A stretch of 64,000 bases of DNA from Theristus sp. LFF4_11 (GCA_030248135.1 JASANC010004809.1:1-64000); one strand, 5' to 3'; positions 1 through 13,010 are shown, numbered from the stretch's first letter. Notes: generated by a model from the sequence alone, not told the origin. Numbers and translations are program-made.

Positions 1-1106
1 CGTGTTGTTTCGACGGCAGCGCGCAGAAAACGAGAATGACGAAAGGTTGAATTTTTTCCTGGACTCCATCCATCCAACCATTTCATTTTTTTGCGAAAAG
101 CACGGCGAACTCCGATAGAAAAACTGTATAACTGTATGAACAGCATGTTAGACGGAGACGCATGAAACCCAAGGTCGAGTCCACGGCAGCTTGCCACAAT
201 CAAAATCTTAGAATAGAGAATCTCAGGTGAAAACGGGTAGCGGAGAACTGTGGGCAGGAGGACTGGGGCCCGGAAAACTGGTCACAGCTCACAACTGTCG
301 GGGAATTCAAATTTGAATCAAAGATTGCTTTTTAATTCAGCTCCGTTCTTTCAGCGTCAAAGCGAACACAACCCGGCCGACACCACAACAACGGTCGCAC
401 CAACTCCAGCCAAAAAGCGTCTGGCTACGCGTCCGAAAGCGAGGCGAAACTTCACCGCCGCATCAACCATCATCAACCGCCGCATCAGCACTCTGTCCGC
501 CGCTGCTCATCGCGGCAACATCAACACCGCCAGCCGTATCTCAATCCGCACTCCGACGACGAGCATCTTCGCAAACATAATGGCGCGTTAGCCGGCGTTA
601 ACGAGCGTGAAACGCGCGTTACACCGGCGACAGTGGACGAATCGTTGCAGGTGCTGAGCGTCGATGAGCGTAGACAGCATGACTGACTTCGATCATACGG
701 AGCACAGTTATGGGCGACTGGAGACATGGCGCCAGCGACCTTAACGAACGTTAATGGCAGCGTTAACGGCAACGTTAACCAGCGTTATCACCACCCACAT
801 GCGCCTCCGGGCGCGTACTCAATCGCCGGTCGACTCGCGAACGCGGACGCACTCATTCGGCGTCCACCGACGTTATCACAGCATACGACAACACCAACGG
901 ACGTTATCGCACGTCAACAGCAGCAGCGTTACACGCGCGTAACGCCGCATAAGTTGCGCGTTATAGCGCCCGATGACGCCGGCTATGGATCGATGCGGAC
1001 GCGTTGCGATTTGCGGCGAGATAATTGTTACTGGCGAAACAGCAACAGCAACAGCCAACAAATGTTAATAATGTGTCTAGACACGAGGTGTGAAATGTTT
1101 TCATAA
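1..1106 (+). CDS. 3' end of an unrecognised protein-coding gene (partial at left edge)
   Basis: I do not recognise this protein. Two exons fit in phase. The first runs from before the window to base 45 (last residues VLFRRQRAENENDE plus two bases) and ends at a GT donor. The second starts after the TTTAATTCAG acceptor at 340 and reads from 341. It encodes a hydrophilic, His/Arg/Ser-rich tail containing ASGYASESEAKLHRR. An in-frame TGA stands at 684-686. Beyond it the same frame stays open for 139 more codons to a TAA at 1104-1106, giving an Asn/Gln/Arg-rich segment. So the protein either ends at 684, reads through, or a 57-base intron (651-707, CAG/GTGCTG to GCACAG/TTA, phase 0) removes the stop. 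That intron would be shorter than any other here. The GC level and codon pattern look coding on both sides of the TGA. A rival acceptor (TTTCAG) lies at 354. Confidence 0.5.
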
Positions 1107-2839
1107 GAGTTTTTTTCTATTTTGACGTGTTTTTACGTTGGTTACTTGCCGTTTTTCGTAGGTTCTGCACATTCAATTACACTTTTTTGTGTGCATACAA
1201 GTTCAATGCGGTATGTGATTCTGAACATGCAGAAAAGCGAAAGGTTTTTTGCATTATTGTGTTACTGGGATTAAATGTGAAGAAACTAGAAATGAAATAT
1301 CAACACGAAACAGTGAGTACCATGTTGCAAAATCCTTTTTTCCAGTTGTGCGCATTATTCTCAGAGGTAAAAGGGAGAAATGAATATGTGTGTAAGATTC
1401 GGAAAAAAACATTTCAGAGGTTTATTTCAAACGAAATATGTAGTTATTCTTGAGCACTGCTGCAAATGCACATATACTTTAGGCAGTCTTTGGGGCGCAC
1501 ACAATTCTCAATCAATGTCAGAACTTCCACAACTCTCTGATCAATTATTTCCCTGAAAAGCGGTACAATTAAGCAGCGAAATTACTGGAAAGTTATGCGT
1601 TCAACTCAAAAAATTGTTGCTCAACGTTGCTCAGCCCATAAGCGAACCGCAAAATGATGTGCATAGTTGCGATCTAAATTATGGAATGGAAACCTTACAC
1701 CACACTTTCAGAGACTTCAAAAAGCAGCAGCATGATCCGTAAAAAGTGATCGACTAGTGAAAAGTCCATGACTCTCCAAAATTCGTTGAAGTTTCAAATG
1801 CAATTCGCGTAAGCTGTTGTCTTTGAAACTATTGACCAGCCATTGTAGTCGTTTTTAAAGTCGTTTTTGGCCCGTGAATTGTATTTGTCCTCTTGAACAC
1901 AAGAACACAACATACGCCGCGGCAAATGCTCAAACGCTCATGTACATACGATACCAGTATAAACCTGTGACCAGCTTATACGGCGCGGGCACGCGCATCG
2001 ACATGGTGCATGTTAACAGGACTTGCTAATGCGCTGGTTGCTGGGGGACACCCCGCTCTGACGTAGGCTCGCGCTCGCTCGCTTTTGAATTATTATTGTG
2101 GTTATTTATTATTTTGTGAATTGTAATTCGTCGACCGGCTGCCCCCGTACGTATTATCATATCCTCTGCTTTTTGTGTGTGTGTGTTTTTCTCGTTCCAG
2201 CCGAGAGTATTTCTGCCGTGCCGGATAAAATTCTTCATTTTTTTAGTGTAGTCTCCTCTCTTCTGTATGGTTGGCGGAATGGACGCATGGCATGACTAAC
2301 TGGAGTGCCGGCGCCTGTAAAAATCGGCGGACATACGGGAAAAACTTCATTTTTAATGTGGATTTTTTTTGGGCACAAACAACTGTAAGAGGCTTTTGGT
2401 TGAAGCTAAAAACGCGTTCATAAGAAGTAGTGCGGCAGCCGCTCGCATATTATCTTGATTCTGTGTTACACGTATTTGTGTTTTATTCAGATTTCTCACC
2501 TTGCATGTATCATATCTTGCACACGCTTTGTGTTTTGGCAGAATTGTTCATTTTTTTCTTTCACATAAACCTTTTATCTATCTTATAAGTGTGTCTGTCT
2601 GTCCACACTTGGGGGCTTTATAAATTTTTTGCTATTTAAGCAAATGTTCATTCCATTCTATCAGTTAGGTTTTTTCAATTTAGTTTCTGTGAAACCGCAC
2701 TTTAGTTTTCTTGACAAAAATGCGTTTGGTAAAGGTGTGTGATTTGTCGTTTTGTATCAATCAATGGTTGGATTTCAAAAATAACCGCAAATACTGTGAA
2801 TTCAAAAAGTATGGTAGCAAAATAACTCGACATCGACCT
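1107..2839. other. intergenic region, no gene seen
   Basis: AT-rich spacer between the unknown gene and the LINE remnant. No exon with plausible splice phase or conserved protein was found. A GC-richer patch near 2030-2290, with CGCTCG runs next to a CT-rich stretch, could be the promoter or a non-coding first exon of the sphingomyelin synthase gene. That is only a guess from composition. Confidence 0.4.
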
Positions 2840-3780
2840 GACTTACTTTGACTTTGTTCGTCGCTCCGTGCGTAGCGGTGCTCCCGTTGTTCGGGCTTCG
2901 ACGCCGTTCACCACCGTTCCGGTTGGTACGTGATCGTCCTCGATGTTTTGCCGACCATCGCTGCCTGTCGTTCGCGCTCGCCTGAATAGTGCGGTACCAA
3001 CTGCTGTAGTCGCCTCGCTTCGCAGCTGTTCTCCGAACGCGGATACAGAATGCGCCCTCCGCGTTGGTGTAGATGCGGTTGTGTCAGTTTTGTGATCTCT
3101 CGCCACGTCACCTTCGGTCGCCCTCGCGCCCGCCGCCAGTCACGCTCCGCGCACGCTGGCATGATCGCCCGCGCGGGAATGCGGTTCGGACTCATGCGCG
3201 CCACATGCCCCAGCCACCGTAGACGTCGTAGCTGACTCAGCGTGCGTGATGTCGCCCGGCGTGTTCGCCTTTGGCCCGAATGCGCGTAGACGTTGCACGG
3301 TTTTATTTGTGACGCGATCAGACCAGGTGAGTGCCGGTGATGGAACGGAGCCACTGATTGTCTTGCACTTTTATTTTATTTAATATTGAATTGTTGAGCG
3401 ACCACAATTCGCAGCCGTAGAGCAGCGACGAGCGGATGCACGCCGAGTACACTCGTGCCTTTGTACGTATTGACACACACAGACAGCCTGATGCGCCGGT
3501 GAACATCGTCTGAACAGTCATTGTTCGCGTTTATTACCGCCCCCAGGTAGACCGCCGAGTCGACTCTTGGCAGTTGCACGCCGTCGATCGTAACATCTGC
3601 CGCTTCCCCGGCGGGCCAGTCTGCGGCCAGCAATTCGCATTTTGCCGGCGCAAAACGCAGGCCGACCCGTCCAGCTGCATTCGTCGGAGCGTTCAGGCCT
3701 CGCTGCAGTGAGGGCGTGGTCTGCGCAAATATGACCACGTCATCCGCGAACTCCAGTGATCTGAAGGTCGTCAACTGTGG
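2840..3780 (-). pseudogene. 5'-truncated, frameshifted LINE reverse transcriptase remnant
   Basis: Read on the minus strand, three overlapping frames together give the C-terminal part of a non-LTR retrotransposon polyprotein. Segment 3774-3376 has the catalytic FADD box (LEFADDVVIFAQ) followed by YLGAVINANN, the region after the palm domain. Segment 3521-3318 has SSLLYGCELW. Segment 3354-2908 has LRRLRWLGHVARMSPNRIPA and RARGRPKVTW, a typical thumb and C-terminal signature of RTE/jockey-like LINEs. At least two frameshifts separate the parts. The endonuclease and N-terminal polymerase motifs are missing, so this is a dead 5'-truncated copy. It is GC-rich compared with the surrounding AT-rich DNA. 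The clade is uncertain. Confidence 0.8.
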
Positions 3781-4760
3781 CTTTAAAGCAGTATGCTTTA
3801 AACATCAACAGTCATTGCTATTTTAACAACAGCTGGTTGAAGCAGTTCAAAATCAGCAAAATCAAACCATTTTCTAAACCCGAACCATATGGGCACGACT
3901 CATATTGCTAGTTTTTTCATAGCACAACAAACGTGTCAGAAGTAAGAAAGCGTAGACGGACCGTGAGACCGCACCAATTTCTCACAATTGCGTGCGTTTT
4001 TTCCTGATTCCGAAACAAGGAACAGGGACCCTGAGAAATTGGACATTCTTACCGAGCTCAATTCAAGCAGATTCAAGCTGGCTCGAAACCTCTGAGTTCT
4101 TCCAGCGTCATGCGTGAGTATAATTGTTGTGTTGAAATGGATCTGATTTCTGAAACAGCGCTTATATCAGAATGCTTGATGTTTATTTGGTATAAATTGA
4201 TAAATAGTGTTGTGTTTATATTCGTATGAAATTGAATGAAAACGCTTCGTCTCATCTGCACTGGGTTCAATAAATTTCAGCGTTTCAACATTTCCAGGTG
4301 TATGGGGATCAAACAAACGGCATCCTAAAATTACTTTATTTGCTTTTACTTTTGAAAACCAATCCAGTGCTAGGGTAGGTATACATGTGCGTATGTAGTT
4401 CCAGTTCGGCACACAGACGCACACATGAAAGACCGTTTTATTTGTTTTTCTGAAATTCAGCAGCCGGTTAAATTTCGCTCATTGAATCTGGAAGGTTTTA
4501 CATTTATTGTAGCTGCAACGGTTTGATTTTTTTTGCTGGCGTACTTGAATGTTACAGTTGTGTCTTTTCATTTCACGTCAAAACATAAAAATACGCTTTA
4601 CTTCTTCAAATGCTCTGTAAAAAACGTCATTCATAATAATTGCAAAATAAAAAAATTCGCTCACGTAGCCACAGGAAATGTTGGATTTTACGCATTCAAG
4701 TAATTTACACAACAACAGGCACAATATCCAGCCGCTTTCAGCTTCTTCACACCGCATATC
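3781..4760. other. spacer upstream of the sphingomyelin synthase start
   Basis: AT-rich DNA between the LINE remnant and the first coding exon of the sphingomyelin synthase gene. Short frames are present but have no homology or splice logic. It probably holds the 5' UTR or proximal promoter, because the exon containing the start codon has no obvious coding upstream of 4761. Confidence 0.35.
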
Positions 4761-7700
4761 ATGAGCAACAGTTTGTCAACAAGACAACCAAAGTCAACCG
4801 CAAGAAACTGCCACACCAACAACAATGCGATCACCGACACAACATCAATCGATTTAGACGAAGTGTCAATCGATCTCCAGTTGACGCCAAAGCCGTCATG
4901 CACGATCCTCCAGAACAACGGGGTGATCTCAACGATTCCCGCTCACCAGCGCAATCATGTATCATTAAGGAATCCGTCAACGAAAAACCACAACAATGCT
5001 GACATCAATCATCCACATCATCACCAAATTACCCATCACGGTTCATCAGCGCTACATCAGCTGCACGACATCTTCAGCGACCGCAATGAGCAACAGCTGA
5101 GGAAATACAATAATACTGAGAATGTTAGCGGGTACAATAATCAGCAACAACATCGCGACCCGCGCGACGACCCGGACTATTTGCAGACGTACCCGCGCGA
5201 ATACCTAAAGACGTTCGGTTTCACCTTACTTGGGGCGTCCGCATTATTTTCCAATTTGATCGTGCTAGCGGTCATCCACGACTATGTCGGCAGGTTTGCA
5301 CTGTTTTTCGACGGTTTTCAAAAGTCAGCAAATTTTCGTTAAGTTTGTTTCCATTGTTCACTACTATTGCTATGAAAACTGATTGCGGGTTCTCTGTGAA
5401 TATCGCCATATTTCTTGAAACACGGTTTTACAAAGATACATAACATGATTAGACGATAACCGTGCCACGAAATGATGGAAACAATCGTGAATCGAGTTGT
5501 TAGCATGCACACACTGCACCGTCGAACGGGCATGACGGCTACTGCTGAAACTGATGAACAGTTCCAAAGATTGCTGAAAAGCCGAACCAAATCAAGTTCA
5601 ACAACCTTTCCGAATTACTAAAGAACTTTCTTTTTCTGTTGCTCTCAGTAGAACTGTACATTATAGGGAATCAGCTCATTCGTCGGTGATTACGGTGTGC
5701 ATACTCTCTGTGCAAGCTAAACTCCGCCCCCACAGCAATGCCTGCACAGGAAAGCATGCACACCGTAATCAATCACCAACCAATCAGCGGATTCTTTATA
5801 ATTTGAAGTTCGACTGTATTTTTCGGGCCACAAAAAACTCTTCCAGGGAAGCGGTCCCGGACGTCGTGTTCAGCGTCATCCCGGAGCAGCCGTGGGCGTG
5901 GCGTGTCGGCGACCCGATGGTGCTGATGTTGCTCGCACTCACGATCGTCATCGTGCTACTGCACGAGCATCGATGGTTGATCTGGCGTAGATGGGCCGTC
6001 ATCACCACCGTGCTGTTTGTTCGGTTTTTCTTCATTTTGCTTTGGGCGAAAAATTGTTGTGTGCTTTTTTTGAAAATTTGATTTTGTGATGGGTATAATT
6101 TCATTGATTTTCATGTTTAATCGGTTGAGAACTGACAAGAAAAGAACGCCGATCTCTCCCGAGCTGGATTTTTTAAAGTACTAAACCCGTTCCTCAGTTC
6201 TCTGCGTACTTTTTCGATGTTTCATGCAGATATTTTACTGCAGTATTCACAAAAACATCAGCGTGAAATACCGAAAAAGTATGCACGGAACTTGAAAAAC
6301 GGGTTTAGTGTTCTAAGATTGAACAAACAGCTCTGGCCATTCGCTTATGGCCAACAGCTGTTCGTTCGCTATTCGTTAGCCAACAGCCAACTATTCGCCA
6401 ACAGCTCAGACAAGGAAAGTATTATGTGCGGTAAATACCTTTGCGGCCTTAAAGCTTTCGCTGATCACAAATCGAGCAATGATGAATTTTCAGTTACTTT
6501 CTGCGTCTCGCCAGTTTGAGTGTGACCCAGTTGCCGGCCAGCTTCGAGGACAATCACGCCAGTTGTAGGCCAGCGCTGAATCGCACCGATCCGTGGGTGG
6601 TCATGCAGCGAGTATTCTCGCAAATGTTCATTCTCGGCTTACAGGTAGAGAGACTTCTCTATGTCTTAACGGGCATTCATGAAGCTGTGTTAAAACGTGC
6701 TACTGCGCGGTCACTAAATACTGCTTAATGAATGCGCCTTTAGTGTCCTTATGATTGTTTCGAAGAATTCTAGCAAAAGGGACTTCTCATTCTCAAGTTT
6801 TTTTCAAACAATTATAAACCGTACATCATTGTCACTGATTATAAATACTTTTGCGGAATATTTTTCCAAAACTTTTTCAAATTATTGAATCTTAAAATGT
6901 TTTTTCAACTCTCCAGGGTAACACGGACGGCTTCCTGTGCGGTGACCTGCTATTCTCCGGTCACACGATTCAGTTCAGTCTCTGTTGTTTCATGCTCAAT
7001 CGATACACGCCCGTCGGCATGGGATGGACGTTCCTGAGGTTATAGAGATTCAATTTTTTGGTCAATTTCTGTACTCTTTACTATTTACTACTTTTAAACA
7101 TTCGTCAGTAATTGAATACTCTTTACTATTCAAAAATACTCGTTACTACTGACATGTAAAATACCTTTTACTATTTCAATCGTCAAGCTTTATTTTTCTC
7201 CCTTCTTTACGCCCTTTTAACTAAACAAAATTACACCACTAAGACTTACCGGGTCACCACATTGCTTTGGAAAACCTCCAAACTGAAATGGTTTCTCATA
7301 AAAAAAGAAAAAAATCGTTTTTTTTACAACAGATATCTGGCGGGCATCTGGTCCGCTATTGGAATGTTCTTCATGATCATCTGTCGATCACACTACACTG
7401 TTGATATACTCGTTGCCTATTGGTTGACCAGTGGGCTGTTCAGGTTGGTGAAGTTCTGGAAAATCTAGAAAATTTGGGATGATGGGTCGGGTGTGTCTTT
7501 CTGAAGTCGACTGTTAAGATCGTTGCTGATTAAAAGTGACTCCAGGTTTTGAAAGTGTTGAGTGGGCATTTTACGGTGATCAATCAGTAAAAATTCATCG
7601 AGCAAGCAGAGGACAGGTGAACTTATTGTGTCTTGCTGAACACTTATACATTTGGCTGTTCCAATGATCACGGAATGGCCAAGTTTGCGACTGATCCTGC

Positions 7701-8521
7701 CTTGATGGAGATATTTATTCGGCCATACTGTGAATGAACAGCAAACTTAAACGACATGAAAGAAAACCCACGAACCAAAAAATTGGCGTTTCGCGATTCA
7801 ACCTGAAAACATAAGACACCCAGCAGTAGTGGTGGGTGGTTTTGTTTCATTGCACCCACTGCCCTAAAACCAACCATTCATTGACAAAAGCTCCATTATC
7901 CGACTCACCTACCCAAATGCCACTTTGCATGCCATTGCCAGCCTTTACCACTCCTACTGTGACCTGCCACGTGCGCAACGTCGTGCCGCTCGCTCCATGC
8001 AACGCCTCTTGATCGTCGGTCTTTTCGAAGCGGCCGAGCGGAACGCGCCCGACGGTCCACTGCCGAATCGCCTCTGGCTTCCGCCGCTGTGCGCTGATTG
8101 GCTGCCGCCGCCGCTGTTCACCTCAACGATTGGTCAGCATCCGATCATGAATTGGCTGCGCTCGCTTCGCTCTCCCATGTCCGCCGCCACTGCTGCTACT
8201 GGTCGTGATAATCAGGGTAATAGTGACGGGTTCACGAGAACGCAGAATAATGATAATAATCGAACGTTGTCGTCGTCGCAGTTCGAACATCGACGGATGG
8301 ACAGTAGCGGCGATCATTATTGCAATAATTTTAACAACAACAACAAAGTGGCGGTTACATTTGCAAATCGAGTGACGAACAATAATAACAATAATGACAC
8401 TAGTAATGCCGATTTTAATCAATTGCAAGATCAGCAGCGGTTGCCTCGCGATCAGTCGAGATTGACGGAAAGCACAACGGTAGAGTTTGAAGAATTGTCG
8501 GCTGGAAAGAATGAGCGATGA
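4761..8521 (+). CDS. sphingomyelin synthase family phosphotransferase
   Basis: This enzyme family moves phosphocholine (phosphoethanolamine in SMSr) from a phospholipid to ceramide, releasing diacylglycerol, on the lumenal side of Golgi or plasma membrane. Six exons in phase: 4761-5293, 5847-6014, 6494-6644, 6917-7038, 7333-7443, 7942-8521, giving 554 residues. After a 150-residue low-complexity Asn/His/Gln tail come YPREYLKT (start of TM1), LLHEHRWLIWRRW, and LASLSVTQLPA. The catalytic motif CGDLLFSGHT holds His300 and SHYTVDILVAY holds His345 and Asp349, matching the known His-His-Asp triad. The second donor (after 6014) was chosen because it aligns the family without gaps. The C-terminal tail is long and Asn/Asp-rich. 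SGMS1/2 versus SAMD8/SMSr is not settled: there is no SAM domain, but the LLHEHR segment looks SMSr-like. The ATG at 4761 is the first in the exon. Confidence 0.9.
5646..5816. mobile_element. mariner-like MITE (CCAAT family), copy in SMS intron 1
   Basis: About 171 bases ending in CAGTNGAACT and AGTTCGACTG inverted ends, with internal AATCAGC, CTCCGCCCCCACAGC and CAACCAATCAGC. Left half diverged, right half close to consensus. It lies inside intron 1 of the sphingomyelin synthase gene. Confidence 0.8.
6673..6736. repeat. GCATTCATGAAGC hairpin element
   Basis: GCATTCATGAAGCTGTGTTA at left, TACTGCTTAATGAATGC at right. SMS intron 3, 29 bases after the exon 3 donor. Confidence 0.75.
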
Positions 8522-8653
8522 CTGTTTTTGGGGTTGTTGTCGGGACGGTTTTGTCCTCCAAACGAGCATTTTTTGAACTACGTCAGAAAACTTTCATACA
8601 GTCAAACAAAGCTCTAATATGTGATAACTGATATACACTGTCCTGTTGGTTTT

Positions 8654-8838
8654 GGTTCTGCGACTCAATGCGTGCCTGGATAAAAAAGCGATTTCATGCT
8701 TGACGTGGGAATTCAAGCTTGGTGAAGTGCCCGAGTCCCTGAGACATGCGCTGAGACATTTCGACCATTCTGGATTGCCGCATCAAGCGTGAAACTAATT
8801 TCCTTTCCACGTCTGCAAATGCAATGAGTCGCAGAACC
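8654..8838. mobile_element. GCGACTCAATGCG-family MITE
   Basis: Inverted ends GGTTCTGCGACTCAATGCG and CAATGAGTCGCAGAACC, with TTCATGCTTGACG, GAAGTGCCCGAGTCC and GATTGCCGCATCAAGCGTG inside. Intergenic. Confidence 0.85.
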
Positions 8839-10837
8839 CAAAAAATGACAATACTGTACATGCGTTTTAAGGCTTGGTTTGTTGTCGGCTTTATTCTGTG
8901 TTTTTGGTAAAGTATATCTGTTTAAACCTGTCACGTTTTTCGCAGAATATCAAAGCTCGCGCCAAAGAAGCAGGATGCAGTAGTTGTTCAAAAGTTTCGC
9001 CTGCTCTGTATATTTTGCGAAAAGGGTGACAGGTTTAAATAAACACATTTTAAGTGATGACCAAAATATTTATCGACCGTTATAATTAACGGATCATTTT
9101 CAAAACGCCTTCACTTTTTCGGAACAAAAACACACGGTCGCTTTTTGCATAAACCAATCAATATTTGCCTCAAAAAGCGCTCAATTCAAAAGCAATAACA
9201 AATATTCTGTGATAATCAATCGTTTTCCGAGTGAATTTTTAGTTTATCGTTGAACTTTTTCGTTGTTTTCAATGGACGTCCCATTGTGCAAAGGTTTTCC
9301 AGTCATCAAGAATCAGTTTTGTTCCAGCTCATTCGTGCAGTATAACAAACAGTTATTCTCACAGGTTTTTTAATCGTGAATAAAACGGTTAAAACACCAG
9401 TTCAGATGATTTTTTGTACAAAAAAAACGAGATACGGATGTACGTACACTGTTTATAAACTCATTACCATTTTACAGGAAAAGCACGTGGGTGGTGTATG
9501 GTGTGTGAGTTTCTGATGATTTTCAGCACAAGATTAAAGGAAAGATTTCATTTTTCTCTGAGTGTGAACCGTGGGTGGGCGGGATGTACAGAAAAGCGAA
9601 TGTACAAAACATTTTGAAGAAACCCTAATAAAAACGTGAAATCAACCGGATAACTCTGACAAGTGTGTGAAGTGAACAAACGCTTTCATTCATGTGGGTC
9701 ATTGTTGATTGCTGAAAAGCGGAAGCGATATGAAGAAAAAAGTCAAAACAACGTCTGTCAATCAGACACTTTGTCTCGACCTTCTAAACCGGCCTACATT
9801 TTCATTTTTTTCGGGCAAATAGTTTTGAGTTTCAAATATCATTATAAAAGTCATTTCACAGACCGAAATGATTCATTCCCACACACAGCTTGCCAAGTTC
9901 GGTTATAATCTTTCTTTGTCTCCAGCGGTGGCCTATTTTAGCCATTTGCATACTGTATTGTCTAATATATAAACTGTAGCACACAATGCCGATCCGACTG
10001 AGTACGGTGTCCACCCAATCTACGATTTCGACACGATTTCACTGAACACAGAGAGACTGCATTTTATATTTGCTTTTGGGTTTTTTAAAACTTTTCCATT
10101 AATTTTTCATCAGACACGACCAAAAAAACTGTGAAGTGAAACCGTGCCGAGACCCGATGATACCGTACTTTGTGGACCCAGAGTTTAGGACGAATTATTC
10201 GATTATATATTAAGGCCACCTGTCGTGTTTTTTTCACTGTTTTTCAGCTGCTTTGCAACATTTTTGGTGACATTTTTTCTTTTCACACAAACGAGGAAAA
10301 AATTGGGAATGGGCATCCAAATGCCGAAAGACGAAACATTTTCGGGTGGGTTAAAGAACAAAGACAAACAAAAAAAGTCAAAATACTTTACTTATCTGAT
10401 TTACAAGGTTTGCATCATTCGCAGCTGAATTCTGTAAAAAAATGATAAAAAGGTATCAGAAACCGCTCCGATTTAAAGGCCCCTTTGACCCCGATGACCT
10501 GATTTTCTCATGTGCCCCACACTTTCAGGCCCACATGAACTCAGACGCCCATCCTTGCCGTCACGTGTTCATTGAACATACCCTAAATAGTTTCAAATTC
10601 GAAATGACCTTCGTCATAATAATGACAGTTTTTTTTGGCGGAGATGTGACAGAAACAGTCCGTCTTCTTGTCTTTATACTGGTTTCTAAACTGCTTTGAA
10701 ATTGTTCTAGTGCTGCTGACAGATGCGGGAAAATGAAGCAGAGCGTTTTTCAGGTGGCATTGCATGTGAAAGAACGCGAGTTGTTACTTTTTGCAGCGTT
10801 TAAAAAAATTACACTGATATCAGCTTTTCTTTAAGAC

Positions 10838-11034
10838 CTGCGACTCAATGCGGTTGTGGACGTGAAAGGAAACTAGTTTCAATCTTTATGTGGTAATTAA
10901 GAATAGTCTAAGTGACCCGGCCATATTTAGGGGACTCGGATCCCTTTGCCTATTTTGAATTCCCGCGTCGTGCATGAGACTGCTTAACCATCTGTGCGCG
11001 CATGGAGACGCGGGACCAAAATAAAAGATATTAC
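10838..11034. mobile_element. GCGACTCAATGCG-family MITE
   Basis: Left end ACCTGCGACTCAATGCGG; inside AAGTGACCCGGCC and CTATTTTGAATTCCCGCGTC; right end diverged (GGAGACGCGGGACC). Close to the copy at 37790-37978. Confidence 0.75.
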
Positions 11035-11486
11035 CATGGTTTGTGTCATCATTATTATTTGGTTTCGGTTCTGGCTGATGACAGATAGCCGATTCTATTC
11101 CGAACTATCACGCGCACGGACAAAAGCGGACCGCTCATTTGCGGCGCGCGATATTGTCCACGCCGCTTCAGTTGTTTGCGGTCAGAAAAAAAGAAAAACG
11201 CAGCAAACAAACGCACACTCCAGTTTTTTCACATGACAAAACTGTTTCTTCGGTCACGTTTTCGCGTGTGGGTGTGTATGTGCTCTGAACCATTTTTGGA
11301 AACTAGTTCGGGCTTTTATTATGCGATAATTAATGATCACTGTTTAGTTATATCATTTCTATTTGCATGTCGCCGAACTTTTTGGCAGGCAGGCACACTT
11401 AGAAAAAAAATCTTTGTTGCGCTCCGAGAATTTCGCGTTTTTTGCAGCGTTTTTTTAAAGTCCAACTATTTATCATTTTTTGGGGG

Positions 11487-11703
11487 GTTCTGCGACTCAG
11501 TGCATGTGCAGACGTACAGTGTATGTAGAAAGGAAACTCGTAGAAAACGTAGAAAGTTCCAATTTTTATGTGGCAATTCAAAATCGCCAAAGTGACTCGG
11601 TCCCATTTGGCGATTCGGGTCACTTTGCCAATTTTGAATTGCCGCGTCATGCAGGAAACTCTTTGCCAATCTACACATGCGCGCATTGAGTCTCGCGACC
11701 AAT
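11487..11703. mobile_element. GCGACTCAATGCG-family MITE
   Basis: Left end GGTTCTGCGACTCAGTGC, right end GCGCATTGAGTCTCGCGACC; inside AATTGCCGCGTCATGC. Intergenic. Confidence 0.8.
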
Positions 11704-12753
11704 ATAAAAGATCGTAATTTCAATTATTCTCTTCTTTGCAGTCTGATTATTTCGAAGTGAATACGGTATGAATACAGTTAGTGTTTTCGTGGTACGTTTC
11801 TACGTTATAGTCCCAAGAGACAAAGATAATTACGCTTAATGTGATCATGTTTTCAACTTTTCGTCTATCCGTGGTAACATTGACGTCATCCACTCATCTG
11901 TTACGATTCGAAATGAACGAAAATGGAAAGTTTGTTTTTGAAAACAGCGGATTTAACTCATCAAACTTGTCACGTGTGGTGCTGAAACAACACGGCCAAG
12001 AACCGCTCGTTTTATCCATTTATTTATTGCCCTTCCTTCATTCCATTGTTCTCAACAAGACGCCCTCATGTAACAAAGAAAACTACACTTCCCGCTCGTT
12101 TTTACCGGCATGCAGACATTGTTTCCGGCCGGAAAAAATACTGACGCTAAATAAATGTTTTTGTGCCATTTTGTGTTGTTGAAAAACGGAGTGGAGTCGC
12201 CCCCTTGAGAGACCGACACAGACTTGGCTGGCACTGAACATTTTCGCAGCGTCTATGTCTGAGCTCTGGGTGGACAAATTTCGCTTCCAAGATTCCACCC
12301 ACAGGCACACACACACACGCACACCCGCGTTAGCCTTACGCCATAGTGTGACTATTGTGTGCTTCCGTTTTTTGAATGTCATCTTGTATAATAGAACTCT
12401 CAAGTTTTATTGCCAAAACACATACTGAATTTATTTTATTTCTTACAACTGAAATGCTGATACCGTATTTCTCCGCTGCAGGCTCTTTGCCAAAAAAATA
12501 AGCATTTCATAAAACAACTTAGCACATTTCAGCAAGAGAAAACTTTTTCAGAAAAAAAGACTGTTTTATAAAGGTCTGGATGCTTACTACGACTAAGGCT
12601 TAAGGATAAGTATCCGTAAGCATCGACGTACCCGTTAACGCGATCGCTAAGGGAAAACCAAACTAACATTGATTGTCATCAGCAAGTTCAAACGGGTATA
12701 TCACTAATCCATAAACGGCCGTCCGCGCGCCAACAAAAGAGAGCAAAAAAAAA

Positions 12754-12940
12754 ATGATTCTCTGTCATGTTTGGAGGGGCTCTGCCAGTAACAAAACTAA
12801 TAATCATCATTTGATCTCCGTTCAAATTCTGCTGAATCTGCTGATAATCATCGCGCGAAACTCGCGGCCAGCGTGCGCCCTGTGCGCAAATTGCGCCCGT
12901 GCGAACATCGACGACTCCAGTGGTGACGTCATCACTGCAG

Positions 12941-13010
<70 letters not shown>

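Larger units (their letters stand above)
8522..12753. other. 4.2-kb intergenic region with MITEs
   Basis: No coding exon was supported on either strand. It holds three copies of the GCGACTCAATGCG-type MITE family (about 8654-8838, 10838-11034, 11487-11703), otherwise AT-rich unique sequence. The right end should contain the promoter of the TGF-beta-like gene; no clear TATA or initiator element was identified. Confidence 0.5.

Noticed and set aside
4640..5002. Alternative frame over the first sphingomyelin synthase exon
   Set aside because: It is out of phase with the conserved YPREYLKT segment and ends inside the exon.
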